64,000 bases of DNA from Coptis chinensis (lineage: Eukaryota > Streptophyta > Magnoliopsida > Ranunculales > Ranunculaceae): the NCBI GenBank assembly GCA_015680905.1, contig CM027377.1, positions 35,984,501 to 36,048,500 on the forward strand, in the 5' to 3' direction. The notes under the pieces were generated by a model, which worked only from the letters and a program-made list of their open reading frames with translations, had not been told where the DNA came from and searched no databases. Of this stretch, positions 12,371-22,716 are shown one piece after another (within the stretch, counting starts at the first letter, position 1; every line of letters begins with the position of its first letter). A program made the position numbers and the translations under genes.

Positions 12371-12834
12371 GCAAGTTAATAACAATAATAAACGATAACT
12401 TTGTCTACATCTCTCATATTTCATTCGTTGTCCAATGGCAGTTTGTCTAAACCACTTCAATAACATAAGGGCTACAAACTCCGTTCTTACAAACAAGACA
12501 ACTTACAAACGATTACATTTTGTAAACTTCGTTCTTACAAACAAGACTAACTTACAAACAAACGAAAAAGGGTTTCAGGGTACACTACAAACGGAATGCC
12601 CAACTTCAAGTCAAATTGAAAAAAAAGGGCATAGTATAAATGCAAACCTTAGCAAATTCTACGATCAACTGACAAAATCTTGGGTGTTTTCCTGCATGTA
12701 ACCAAGAGGCGAATGTAACGAATGAAATATAAATTCTAAAAATAAAAAATAGAATGAGAACCATTGCAAACTTTACCTTATCAGCTAAGGCATTAGAAAA
12801 TGCTCTTTGCCCAATCTACACATAACCACCTTAA

Positions 12835-13224
12835 CTAGGAGAATAACACCTTAACTAGATACTTAATCAAACACATAACCACTAAGATAAGACAAACTAA
12901 CAACAATTTAAATATTATATGAATGCCGATAAAATTAATCTCTGAATCAGTCGTTATCCTTCTTGCGTAAGTAGAAACCGGACTCTCAGTTGAAGCTGGA
13001 GTAGCAGAACAATAATTTGATTCGATATTCGATGACGAACAACTTCCATAATTATCCTCGTTATCATTCCACTTGAAGAAAGTACATCTCATTTCCCTCG
13101 GAAGACGATCGGAATGTTTCTCGCAGACGATGAAACGACGTCTAGGATTCGCTGATGTTCTTGAAATTCTCTTAAACAATACACTTCCACATATTGGGCA
13201 CCCCATTTCTTGATGGAATTTCAC
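12835..13224 (-). CDS. GRF-type zinc-finger protein with C-terminal membrane segment
   Basis: An intact ORF of 129 aa. Residues 8-53 form a GRF zinc finger: CPICG (Cys9, Cys12), the TSANPRRRF stretch, Cys34, Cys47 and the closing CTFFKWND. GRF fingers bind single-stranded nucleic acid in the proteins where they were characterised (established knowledge). A Ser/Asn-rich linker follows, and residues about 100-127 are strongly hydrophobic with Lys at the edges, a likely tail-anchor helix. The ORF is inside MULE 1, on the strand opposite the transposase and about 1 kb from the right terminal repeat, so its promoter would lie in or near that repeat. Many plant GRF ORFs of this size are found with transposons. 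It could be an accessory MULE gene or a captured host gene. Confidence 0.75.
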   Translation of the reverse strand: MKFHQEMGCPICGSVLFKRISRTSANPRRRFIVCEKHSDRLPREMRCTFFKWNDNEDNYGSCSSSNIESNYCSATPASTESPVSTYARRITTDSEINFIGIHIIFKLLLVCLILVVMCLIKYLVKVLFS

Positions 13225-14050
13225 TATTTATTAAAGAGATAAAAAAATATGTAATCAAATGTAAAAACAGCTACCCAACAAGAAAAACATGTTTTTCGTC
13301 GTATCCATCAATAATCAAATGACTATAAATGAATAAATAAAATCAGACAAATCATCCATCACAAATCCCTTAACACATAGTAAAAAGTACTACTTATATC
13401 ATATTAAGAAATTTATTTACATAAAAAAAATCTCAAATTCTAGAAACAATAAAAGACAAAAAAAAAAAATAATAATAATGATTTAATACTAGACAAAAGA
13501 AACTTAGAACGGAGGCAACATAAACCGAAAACACCTTAGCAACTTAATAACATGTTTTTTTCTCTATGTTTTCCCTTAACATAACTTCATACAAACATCT
13601 TTGCAGCAATAATAAGGTGATTCAACTAGGAATTTAAGCAAACAAGAGTAAGTATTTTCAATCAGCTAAATAACAAAATAATTCGAAGACGCTATTGATT
13701 GAAAAATAATCATCATCATCATCATCATAGCCAGATCTATGTGAGATTTATACTAAAACGAGCTTAAAAAACAATTTACACCATAAACAAATGCAATGCG
13801 GAGATGACGAATACAAAATCAAAATAAGCCAGATCTACATCGATTATAAACTAAACCATCCGAGTATAATGTAGATCTACATCAAATGCATATAACAAAT
13901 ACGATTGAAAAAAAAAAAAACAAATAACAAGAAGCAGAAATAGTGTGTCACAAGATCGAACTAAAAACGATAAATTCTTACCAGATAAATTAAGAATTAA
14001 GCATGAAGTGTGAGCGAGATGATTTTGGAGAGAGGAATAGCGAGTCAGAG
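13225..14050. other. MULE 1 right subterminal region
   Basis: AT-rich, with a short (CAT)n/(ATC)n run near 13,710 and A-rich tracts. It probably contains the 5' leader and promoter of the GRF ORF on the - strand. No other gene is seen. Confidence 0.4.
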
Positions 14051-14219
14051 AAACCTAAACCCTTCGTAATTTCGTATTTTGTGAGGTGAAATATCGTATT
14101 TTGTGAAGCAAATATCAAAATATCGTTTTTTGATATTTGATCTGATTAATCTTGATCCAACGGCCAATATTGTGCTGTTTGGATGCTGTCCAAAATTTTG
14201 CTGTCTACCTAGCCGGCTC
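14051..14219. repeat. MULE 1 right terminal inverted repeat
   Basis: Reverse complement of 1,086-1,237 with scattered differences (shared blocks such as TGTGCTGTTTGGATGCTGTC). It is followed immediately by an ATATATATA stretch. Confidence 0.8.
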
Positions 14220-15144
14220 GATATATATATAAGAAAGAAACAGAAAACCAAAATCAAATCGAGTTCAACAGCAAAATAAAATCAGTTGGAAACTTAACAC
14301 CATAAAGAAACATTCCTACCACCTATTACCACAATATGAGAATTACCTAGATCTTCTCATTCTAGGCTAACCTATGCTCTGATACCAAACTGTGACACCC
14401 CGAATTTCTAGAAAATTTAAAACATGAAATTATTTAAGATATAAATATCTCAATCGCCACTCTATTCAATAATCTAAAAACCCAGGGGTGAAACGAAATC
14501 CTAATAACCCATTACCAAACACAATATAAAAAAAATGAGATCAAATTAAAACAAAAAATGAACAATCCTTCAATCACAAATTCAAGAATTACTAACCAAC
14601 TCTATTATATCTGTCTCAAAACAAAACTGTCCACTCCAAAAAAACTTAAATCATAAAGACTCCAAGAACGAATCCAAATTAAGCGTCGTCATCCACTGCA
14701 TTTTACCATTTATGTTTCTAAGAACACATCTACGTTGCAAAAGAAAACATGGGAGCAAATTGAGTAATACAAAAATAAAATATACAGTACTACATTCAAT
14801 CTTTTAAATATATAAATCTAATGTCACAAACTATTTCAACTTGGAATACAAAATAGTTCCGTTTTCCAAAACGTTGTGTAGTTTCTTCAAAACAAGCTTA
14901 CTATACATAATTTCAAACTAGTAAACAAACAAATTATACCTTACCTTTAATCTATCACGTCATGTCAGGGTAGGACAACGTCTCTGCATAAAAAGTTAAC
15001 AAGTCCTACCTTCCTGCAAAACAAAGTTAGATTTTCGATACGTAATTCATTTACAATATACATCTATTTTACTCTCACTGCAACCACCGTCAAGTCACAT
15101 TTTTTTTTTTCCTTTAGCAAGTATATTGACATGGAAAGGTTACA
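14220..15144 (-). mobile_element. LTR-retrotransposon remnant: LTR plus leader
   Basis: On the - strand an LTR ends at 14,391 (GGGGTGTCACA). It is followed by a 3-base gap and a primer-binding site matching initiator-Met tRNA, and then by about 160 bp of leader sequence. The LTR appears to extend right to about 15,144 (GGTTACA end), a weaker boundary. Its ends resemble those of the two solo LTRs in MULE 1 but it is much shorter. It is a fossil with no gag or pol in the window. The leader stops at the MULE 1 border. Confidence 0.55.
14376..14387 (-). other. Primer-binding site, initiator-Met type
   Basis: On the - strand it reads TGGTATCAGAGC, the complement of the initiator methionine tRNA 3' end, three bases inside the LTR terminus at 14,391. 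Confidence 0.75.
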
Positions 15145-15336
15145 AAAGGTTGTCTTAATTGGGATTATCCACAATCAAACTTGCTACTAGCCAAGCTTTT
15201 TGTCGGGCCGGGTTAGCCCGAATCTTAAATCTGTTAAGCCCATATGAAAGTTGTTCGCGTGTGAAAAACTGTGAACTAGCAGAAGTTGGGTTTTATTTCC
15301 TTTCAGAAAAAGCAAACACTAGTCACTCAAAATTGG

Positions 15337-18300
15337 ATGAAGCAAAAAACGTGGCCAGCTGCATCAGACGGCTCACACTTCAAATCCCTAAACTTATACC
15401 GTCCCACCACATCATTATTCCACCCTACACCCAGACACAGCCGTCTTAACCAACTGCCATCATCCCAACCGTCAAACTTTTCCACCTTACCATTCGATAT
15501 ACTAACAAAAATAGGCTCATCCTTGAATCACCCAGACCTTAAATCATCATCCTTAGTATGTACATCATGGAGAGATGGTCTTACACCGTTGAGAGAAGCT
15601 ATGTTGTTTGTTATGTGGGGGAAGAAATTTAAGCATGGTAGAGGTGGGGTTAGGAAGAATCTTGGCAAGGCTTTGGATTCATTTATGAAAGGTGTAGTTA
15701 GAGGCTCTACACTTGCTATGGTTGATGCTGGTCTTATTTATTGGGAAATGGGGAGAAAGGAGGATGGTGTTGCTTTGTATAGGAGAGCCGCCGAACTCGG
15801 TGATCATAATGGGGAGTGTAATTTGGGTATTTCTTACTTACAAGGTATATCTGTCTTCTTTTATAGTTTTATGTGTTGAGATGTTCGGGTGGTACGGCCA
15901 GGAATGAGAGAATAATGGATAACGTGGACATAAGAGTGTTTGTACCAACACAATTTTCTTATTACCCGTTGCTTTTGGTGTTCCTTTGTGGTGAATTTTT
16001 TTACAATTGTGGTGGCTTGAAAAAATTGTGCTAAGCGTTGGCAAAGATTTTTTAGCCATTGTGCTAAGGAGTGAACATGCTTCTTTAGGTCAACCCCAAA
16101 CATTTCGCATTATGTGATATTAGTATTTTGGGACTGAGATTTGGAATTTTATTTTCATTTCAATAAGTCTTATTGGAGTGTTTGCATTGGTTGCTTAGTT
16201 GAGTACTGAGAAATTAGTTTGGTTGGCAAACTTACTTTACAATTGTGGTGGCTTGAGGGACTGGGGACAGGACAGTGACGGGATGACTAAGAATGTTTGT
16301 AGTTCTCTTAAAACCCGTTGCTTTTGGAGTTTCAGTCACCAGAGCATTGGCTTTGTGATCAATGTTCATTGGCCGGAATACTGAACTTTTTTTTGGGCTC
16401 ACAATTTTATTCCGACTTTTTAAATTCTGCTTTTGTGGTTTTTGTGTGCTTGTTTTTGTAATGCATATGAGCCATACAAGTGTCATGGTGAGAACTGTGA
16501 AGCAGGAGACCTCTAAACAATTGATGGGAGCTTTGTGATGCTGGGTGTGTCTCTTAAAGATGTCTAGTATCCCACTGGTCAAGCCCTGTGAGGCAGGGCC
16601 CTAGCTCGTGGGTTCGATTCCCACTGGGAAAAAAGGGATTTGAGGGGAGAAGATCAAACCATCAAAAAAATAAAAATAAATGTTGGGTTGGCATCTTGGA
16701 GCGACGTTACCCTGAATTAGTGATTTAGTGCCTAGGGTGCTAACAAGACCAGCATCTAGTAGGAGATATCTTAACAAGGGAGAGTCCCATATATGGGAGG
16801 CGGGCCCTTGCTCCATTTACCTTACCGTTGACCAATTAGATCTCCAAAAGCTATAAGCGTAAGCTACTAAGCTTGTCTGTCAGATCTAGACGCTACCAGT
16901 GTCTCTTAGATTTCAGTTTGGGTATGAGATCACCATTGTCGATCAGCTCAGTTTTGATCCGCCAGTTAGGATCCAGATGATCTCAATTCAGGTTCTCTAC
17001 GTGGAGTAGGACCGTTGTTGTCATGGAAAATTGGCAACCTTCCGTGGTGAGAAAGGAACGCAACCGAGCTCGACGATCATGATGGGGAGTGTAATTTGAG
17101 GAATTATTTACTCGCAAAGTAGTGTAATAAACCAATATGAATCGTAAGTTAACGCTTCAAAAAGAATATGTTGACAAAAGGGTAACAATGCTTCCCAGTT
17201 CCCATAGACTAAGGCCAAATTTATGAAATGATTTGATTCTTAAAATGCTGTTTAAGTGATCCGTTCTGATAAAATCGCAGTTTTAAGAATCATTTTGATA
17301 AAAAAAAATTACAAAGTTAGTTTAATAAGATGGTATTGAGTTCCTTCATATCCAATGTGATATAATTTTGGCAATTAAGAATTGACATGTTCGGTGGCTT
17401 ACCTATCTTGAGATGGCCTGGTGGTAGGCTAGGAGTAATAAATCTGGAGATGATGATGTTTGTGTAGTGTGAATATATAGACACAAATGCGTGATTAAGG
17501 GAACAATGATTGGTAGGGACAGTTTGGTTGTATTTGGACATGCATTATGCATTTCTAAAGGATTTTGTTGAGGATTTATTTTATCGTTGGAGCAAAGGAT
17601 ACCTAGAGTGTAGAATGCCTATGCACTTACAAACTACTTGGTTGGTTTGGCTTCAGGGCTTAAAGTCAACTTGTCTAAGTCAAAGATTTTTGGAGTTGGG
17701 ATGGTGGAAAATTTGGTGATATTGTTTGTTGGGTCGTGAAGTGGGGACTTTTCCTACACTATATTTGGGGATTCCATTGGGAGCTAGAAGCAAGTCTAAG
17801 GCCGTTGGACTAAGGTTATCGATAGGGTGGACAGTTAGTTGGCTGGCGTAATGGAAAGACCACCCCAAACTACGATCTTTGTTTGCTTCCTATACCTAAT
17901 GGTGTGGCTAGGCACTTGGTGAAGCTTTCTAGACGTTCGTGTTGGGTGGTGAGGAAGGAAAAACAAAGTTGCGTATGATTTAATAGAGGATAGGCTTTGC
18001 CTACCAATGGGAAGAAGGTCGTTTGGATTGTATGCACTCTTGCTTATGAATGAAGCTTTACTACCAAAGGAGTGTATGGTGTTATGTTTAAAGGCATCTA
18101 GTGTGTCATGGAAAATTTCAAGCTTCGCTAAGGATATCTGAAATAATCAGCTACCTTTGTCTAAGTCGCAGATGGTTAAATGGGATAAGCTTTGGCGCTT
18201 TGCCTACCAAAGGAAGAAGGTGGTTCCTATAAAAATCTTGCTTATGAATAAAACCTTGCTATCAAATAAGTGTCTGGTGTTATGCTTGAAGGTGTTTAGT

Positions 18301-21300
18301 GTTTCATGGGATATTTTGAGCTTCTTCAAGGGTCTCTGTAATAATTGGCTCCTTTTGTTTTTTTTCGAGATGCGGAAAACTGTTTGAAGTATTTCTTTTC
18401 TTCACTATCTTATGGGGAATCATGAGTGGTGCACACAGAGCATTAAAGGAAATTGGATTGGGAGGTTGGGTTCTATGAGATCATCTTATTAATCAACAGT
18501 TGTCTTCCTTTAGGTAAGGCATTACTGGCATTCAATATATCGCATTAGCTGGGACATCTTGCTGAAGCTGGGTTTTCATTGCATTTTTTAGTTCTGGCTT
18601 CTGGTGTTTTTTCCATTTCGTACTTGCTTCTATCAGTAGTTTCTACCAATCTTTGTTTCTGTATTTTGCTAAATTCTTGGAAGCGAGTTTCCTTTTTGGG
18701 GGTTTTGGATGTGATTAACACTGTTGCTTGTGTGTTTGCTTGAGCATTTGTCATGTTGTGTGTGTTTTTCCCTTGTTGGATTCATGCTCCCTTTGAGATA
18801 TGTTGAGGTGTTAAGTATAATCCTACATGGGATGTTTAAAGCCTTGCAATATAGTTTAAATGTTTCCTGGGCCTCTCCACTCATCACCAATTGGTTTTGA
18901 GTTGGAAGCTCCCAAAGTTTTGAGAGAACGTGCTTCTATTTATCGACCCTAAACATTTGGCATTATGTAAAGTTGGTATTTAGTGGACGAAGTGAGATTT
19001 GAAAACTTTATTTTCATTCAACAAGTCTGCTTGGAATTTTTGCGTTGGTCGCTGCAGGAAAACAAGAAATTAGTTTGGTTGGGGAACTTAAATTGGACAA
19101 TTGTGGTAGCTTGAGGGACTGAGGACATGAGAGTGGAGTGGGATGACTGAGAGTGTTTGTACCTACACAGTTTTCTGAAAAGCCGTTCAATTTGGAGTTT
19201 GGGCAACCAGAACATAGGCTTTTGTGATCAAGGTTCGTTCGCTTAGATTCTAAACTTTTTTTGGGCACACGATTTATTTCTGTAATGATTTTAAATAAGA
19301 GCTCTTTTGCGGTTTTTGTCTGTGCATGTGTCCGTTATGCATCTAAGCCATACGTGTACCGTTGCGAGACCTGTGAAACAGGGAGCTCGGTGATGTTGGC
19401 TTAGCCTCTTCGAGTGATGTGACACTGAACTAGTGTCAGTTTCATGAGATATCCTAGCATGGGAATTTGCCCCCAGCTACATTTATATTGCCATTGATAC
19501 CAATTAGGTCTGTAAAAGGTAGGAGTGTAACATCATCTGTCAGGATCTAGATGCTACTGGTGTCAATCAAGTATCTGTTTTGGTGCGGTTACCATTGTCG
19601 ACCAGCTCAGTTTTGACCCTACTGTCAGGAGCCAGGTGATATCAGTTCAGGATCCCTACAGGAGTAGGACTGTGGTTGATAAGGCATAAGGCAATCTTTC
19701 ATGGTGAGAAAATAAGGAAGCCAACCATGTAGATCACAGGATCACAGCGGGCAGTGTAATTTGGGATTTTTTTTTGAACTCTAAAGGAGTTTAATAAACC
19801 AACATAGTTCCTAATTGACACATCAAAAAGAATTAGTTGACAAAGGATACCCATGTAAGGACGCTTCCCAGTGACTTAGTGATGTGATTTATGGTTCCAA
19901 ACCCTTATTTAAAATTTATCTTTATTTGAGGATTACTTTAACTTGTGATTAGGAGTTATGATATTAGAAGTTGTGTTTGGTTGAGAAGTTTTTATTTATT
20001 TATTTAAAGAGTTGTAGCCTTGTAAGCCTTTAGCCAAATTTGAGTTGATTAAATTGAATTTCTATTTAGCAGAGAATTCTTGAAGTTTTTGTTTATTTGT
20101 GGGTGCTATTCAATCAATAAGTGGAGTACGCAAACCTTAAAGGAAATTGGATTGGGTGATGAATATTTTGAGTAAAATTATATTATTGCTAATGAAGACG
20201 AAAGTTTAGAGAGAATGGAGAGAGAAAAGAGAGTACGGCTTAAGTAGTTTCGGCCTTCTCTCACACTTCTTATATAGGAAAATAGTATGTTTACAGATAG
20301 TCTCTATGCTTGCTTCGGGCGAAGTGTCCCACCTATCTAATGACTCACAAAGAACTCTAACATTAGCAATATACATAAACAAAGTTTGGTAACTACTGAA
20401 AGAAGCAAGTAAAGAAATATGCAGAAACAAAACTCAAAGCCAGCACAAAACACCCAAAGCGAGCATAGAGAAAAACAGTAAAAATACTTATATCTTCATA
20501 TATAGTACTTTCCCAATTAATGGAATAAATTAAAATGCTACCCAGGCCTCACCTCTTACCCAAGGGAGACAACTCTTGATTTATAAGATAATCTCATAGA
20601 AGCGAATAGAAAATACACGCACACATACACACGTTAAAGTTAAATAATAAAAGAAAATAACTGGCATTTTACTTGGAGTATATCTGAAGTGCGAGATGTA
20701 GAACTGTGTTTCCTTCCTCTTATGTTGGTCTTTAAGTGGTAGTCTCCTACTAATCTAAGGGTAGGTCCTGACTCCTGACTGTATAATTACGTTGTGCACA
20801 TTAGATTCTTGGAAGAGGGTTTTCTTTTTTGAGGGCACCAGATATGATTCATGTGGTTGTGGTAGGTTTTCTTGCTTGAGTATTTGTCCTGGTGTGTGTT
20901 TTCCCCTTATTAAATTCACGGTCTCTTTGATATGCATTGTTGTGCCTCTCTTAACCAGGTCGGGCTTTTGGAGTAAATTGGGTCTCAACATGGTAGGAAG
21001 CAGTAGATTCTAGGGGCCATAGTTTGAGTCTCGAGTCCAGCACCGAGGAGTGTTTTGGTATGTGTGTTTTCTGTGGTTGTGTATACCCCTTGTTAGAGCA
21101 GTGGTCCTTAAATATACATTATTGTGCCTATCTCCATGAGCTCGGGCATTTATCGGGTGTAGTATGTCTCATTCAATGCTCCATATCAGTGGCAAAGATA
21201 CCAACGAGGTGCTTGAGCAACTTTTTGTGAATTGATGTTAAAATCACTCACAGTGGACCAATAAAAATGGAAAATAATATAATGAAAATGAAAATTCAAC

Positions 21301-22716
21301 TTATAGTATTGTTTGATTGCTTAGCAGTTAGGATAAAGTCTACCCTTTAAAGTAAACCTCAAAGATGCATAAGAGTATAAGACCCTTATCTAATGCTGGT
21401 ATTTTTGGAAAGAGAGAGAAATTTAATGCAAAAAGTAGAAGAAAGTAAGTATTGTTTGCCTACTTCCTGTCCAATCCTCAGCTGATCCTAGGTTCCCCTC
21501 TCCTCCTCCTCATTCCTCCGTCCAAACTAACCATCTCAGATGAAGGTAACTTCATAGGAAATCATGGTAGAAGATAAATAGAAATGTTTAGAAATGTTTT
21601 AGTCTATGGTGATCATGGTAGAGAGGTCTACAGCCCTTATGTGAAGGTGGCATTTGTATTGGTTTTCCCCCTATTTTAGTCAATTTGATTTTTGTACAGC
21701 CAAAAGTAACTTGTAGTCCCCAGCAATTGCATACGTCCTCCAACATCCTAATATTTGTGTTGTTATGTTTGCAGTTGAACCTCCTAACCAGAAGGAGGCT
21801 TTCAAATGGTTGTATAAAGCTTCAGTGGCTGGCCATGCCCGGGCTCAATACCAGCTTGCTCTCTGTCTGCATCAAGGCCGTGGCGTTCAACGCGATCTTA
21901 CAGAAGCTGTATGAGGCTTTACTTATTCGCCCTTTCAAATTGAATCTACGGTTATGGGTTTATTTGGGAAACTAATATTTTAGTTAAGATTGTTGATCAT
22001 ATCATGATGGTACTTGCAATCAGTGCTAAGAGCCTAGGACTATATCATGTATGCAATTTCAGCTGCCTGATCATTCTTGTTATATGTATTTTGTACCAAG
22101 CCTTGCTTGTTTCTTTACTTCTGATATATCTGGATGGTCATTTCTGATAGCAGTTTTTGTAAACCAGGGTAAGTGGTACTTGAGAGCTGCTGAGGGTGGA
22201 TATACTCGTGCCATGTACAATACTTCTCTGTGCTACTTGTCCGGCGAAGGTCTAGTGCATAGCCATCGACAAGCAAAGAAATGGATGAAGCGTGCTGCTG
22301 AGTGTGGGCATAGGAAAGCTCAGTATGAGCATGGTCTTCTACTCTTCTCAGTACGTACCTCATGTGAACAGAATCACGTTTTCTTAAGCTGAAATTTTTG
22401 TAGGGGATGGAGTTTTACTCACCTTTGTGTTGCAGCTATTAACAGAATAGTTGATTTGCAGATTCTCAAACCAATTGAGACACCTTGGGGACTTTGCCAA
22501 TGGCCTATTTCGTAAGGCGTTTATATTGGCTCAGTACTAATACTTTCACTTCTTTGGCAGAAAGGGGAGATGATGACTGCACTTGTGTACCTGGAGCTTG
22601 CCACTCGAGCTGGTGAAACAGCTGCACATAGTGTCAAGGATGTTATACTTGAAAACCTTTCACTGAATTCACGTGATTATGCAATGCGTCTTGCTGACAA
22701 GTGGAGACCTTCTTGA
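15337..22716 (+). CDS. F-box protein with Sel1 repeats (At1g70590-like), 4 exons
   Basis: Exons 15,337-15,844, 21,775-21,908, 22,168-22,350 and 22,561-22,716 join in frame across GT..AG introns to give 326 aa. The ATG at 15,337 is chosen because MKQKTWPAASDGS matches the N-terminus I remember for Arabidopsis At1g70590 (351 aa). An upstream in-frame ATG at 15,286 exists. An F-box (about residues 48-88: LPFDILTKIG ... SLVCTSW) would bind an SKP1-type adaptor in an SCF ubiquitin ligase. Sel1-like alpha-helical repeats follow (about 110-310: KASVAGHARAQYQLALC; AAEGGYTRAMYNTSLCY; AECGHRKAQYEHG), which would bind partner proteins. All exons are open with consistent phases, so the gene looks functional. 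Intron 1 is unusually long (5.9 kb) and repeat-filled. An LTR remnant ends less than 200 bp upstream. Confidence 0.9.
15890..17250. repeat. Intron-1 repeat, copy 1
   Basis: A ~1.3 kb stretch that recurs, diverged, at about 18,890-19,900 in the same order. Shared blocks include CAATTGTGGTGGCTTGAGGG, GAGATCACCATTGTCGATCAGCTC-like and AATAAACCAA. A partial third piece of the TACAATTGTGGTGGCTTG part lies at about 15,935-16,030. The unit is unclassified. No coding domain is seen. Confidence 0.65.
16560..16650 (+). repeat. Possible SINE / tRNA-like promoter segment
   Basis: An exact Pol III B-box-like GGTTCGATTCC at about 16,611 is preceded some 35 bp upstream by an A-box-like TGGTCAAGCCC, with a short complementary TCCCACTGG...CCCACTGGGA pair around it. 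No clear target duplication or poly-A tail was found, so this is tentative. Confidence 0.35.
17540..18400 (+). mobile_element. LINE (L1-type) reverse-transcriptase remnant
   Basis: A decayed 3' part of an RT domain. The region reads GLKVNLSKSKIFGVG near 17,660-17,705 and, in another frame, YLGIPLGARSKSKA near 17,760-17,805, the characteristic plant L1 RT motifs. VIDRVDSQLAGW-like and LLPIPNGVARHLVKL-like stretches follow. Several frame changes and stops separate these parts. The last part contains an imperfect tandem duplication of about 165 bp (18,000-18,150 and 18,185-18,350). It lies in sense orientation inside intron 1 of the F-box/Sel1 gene. Confidence 0.75.
18890..19900. repeat. Intron-1 repeat, copy 2
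   Basis: A diverged, shorter copy of the segment at 15,890-17,250 in direct orientation, separated by the LINE remnant. Confidence 0.65.
20800..21130. repeat. Short repeated units in intron 1
   Basis: A ~150 bp unit with ATTCTTGGAAG, GTGTGTTTT and CCCTTRTT blocks occurs near 18,665-18,810, 20,805-20,950 and, weaker, 21,030-21,130. It is unclassified. Confidence 0.5.

Larger units (their letters stand above)
1086..14219 (+). mobile_element. MULE 1: decayed FAR1-type Mutator-like element
   Basis: A ~13.1 kb element bounded by long terminal inverted repeats of about 150 bp (1,086-1,237 and 14,051-14,219). It encodes on the + strand a broken transposase with FAR1 DNA-binding, MULE DDE, SWIM-like and zinc-knuckle parts, and on the - strand a GRF zinc-finger ORF. 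Two solo LTRs (2,189-5,698 and 8,387-11,718) are nested inside, so the original element was about 6.3 kb. Its interior also holds clustered short repeats and a captured host exon. A TA-rich flanking duplication is likely, but the microsatellite at the left end hides the exact border. The outermost ~18 bases of the right repeat are not seen on the left. Confidence 0.85.

Noticed and set aside
12131-12496. A - strand ORF of 121 codons with a Tyr/Arg repeat
   Set aside because: The repeat comes from the (ATAACG)n microsatellite; the real signal here is the SDE2-like piece in another frame.
16601-16640. A tRNA gene
   Set aside because: Only Pol III box-like motifs; no full cloverleaf or anticodon arm can be drawn.
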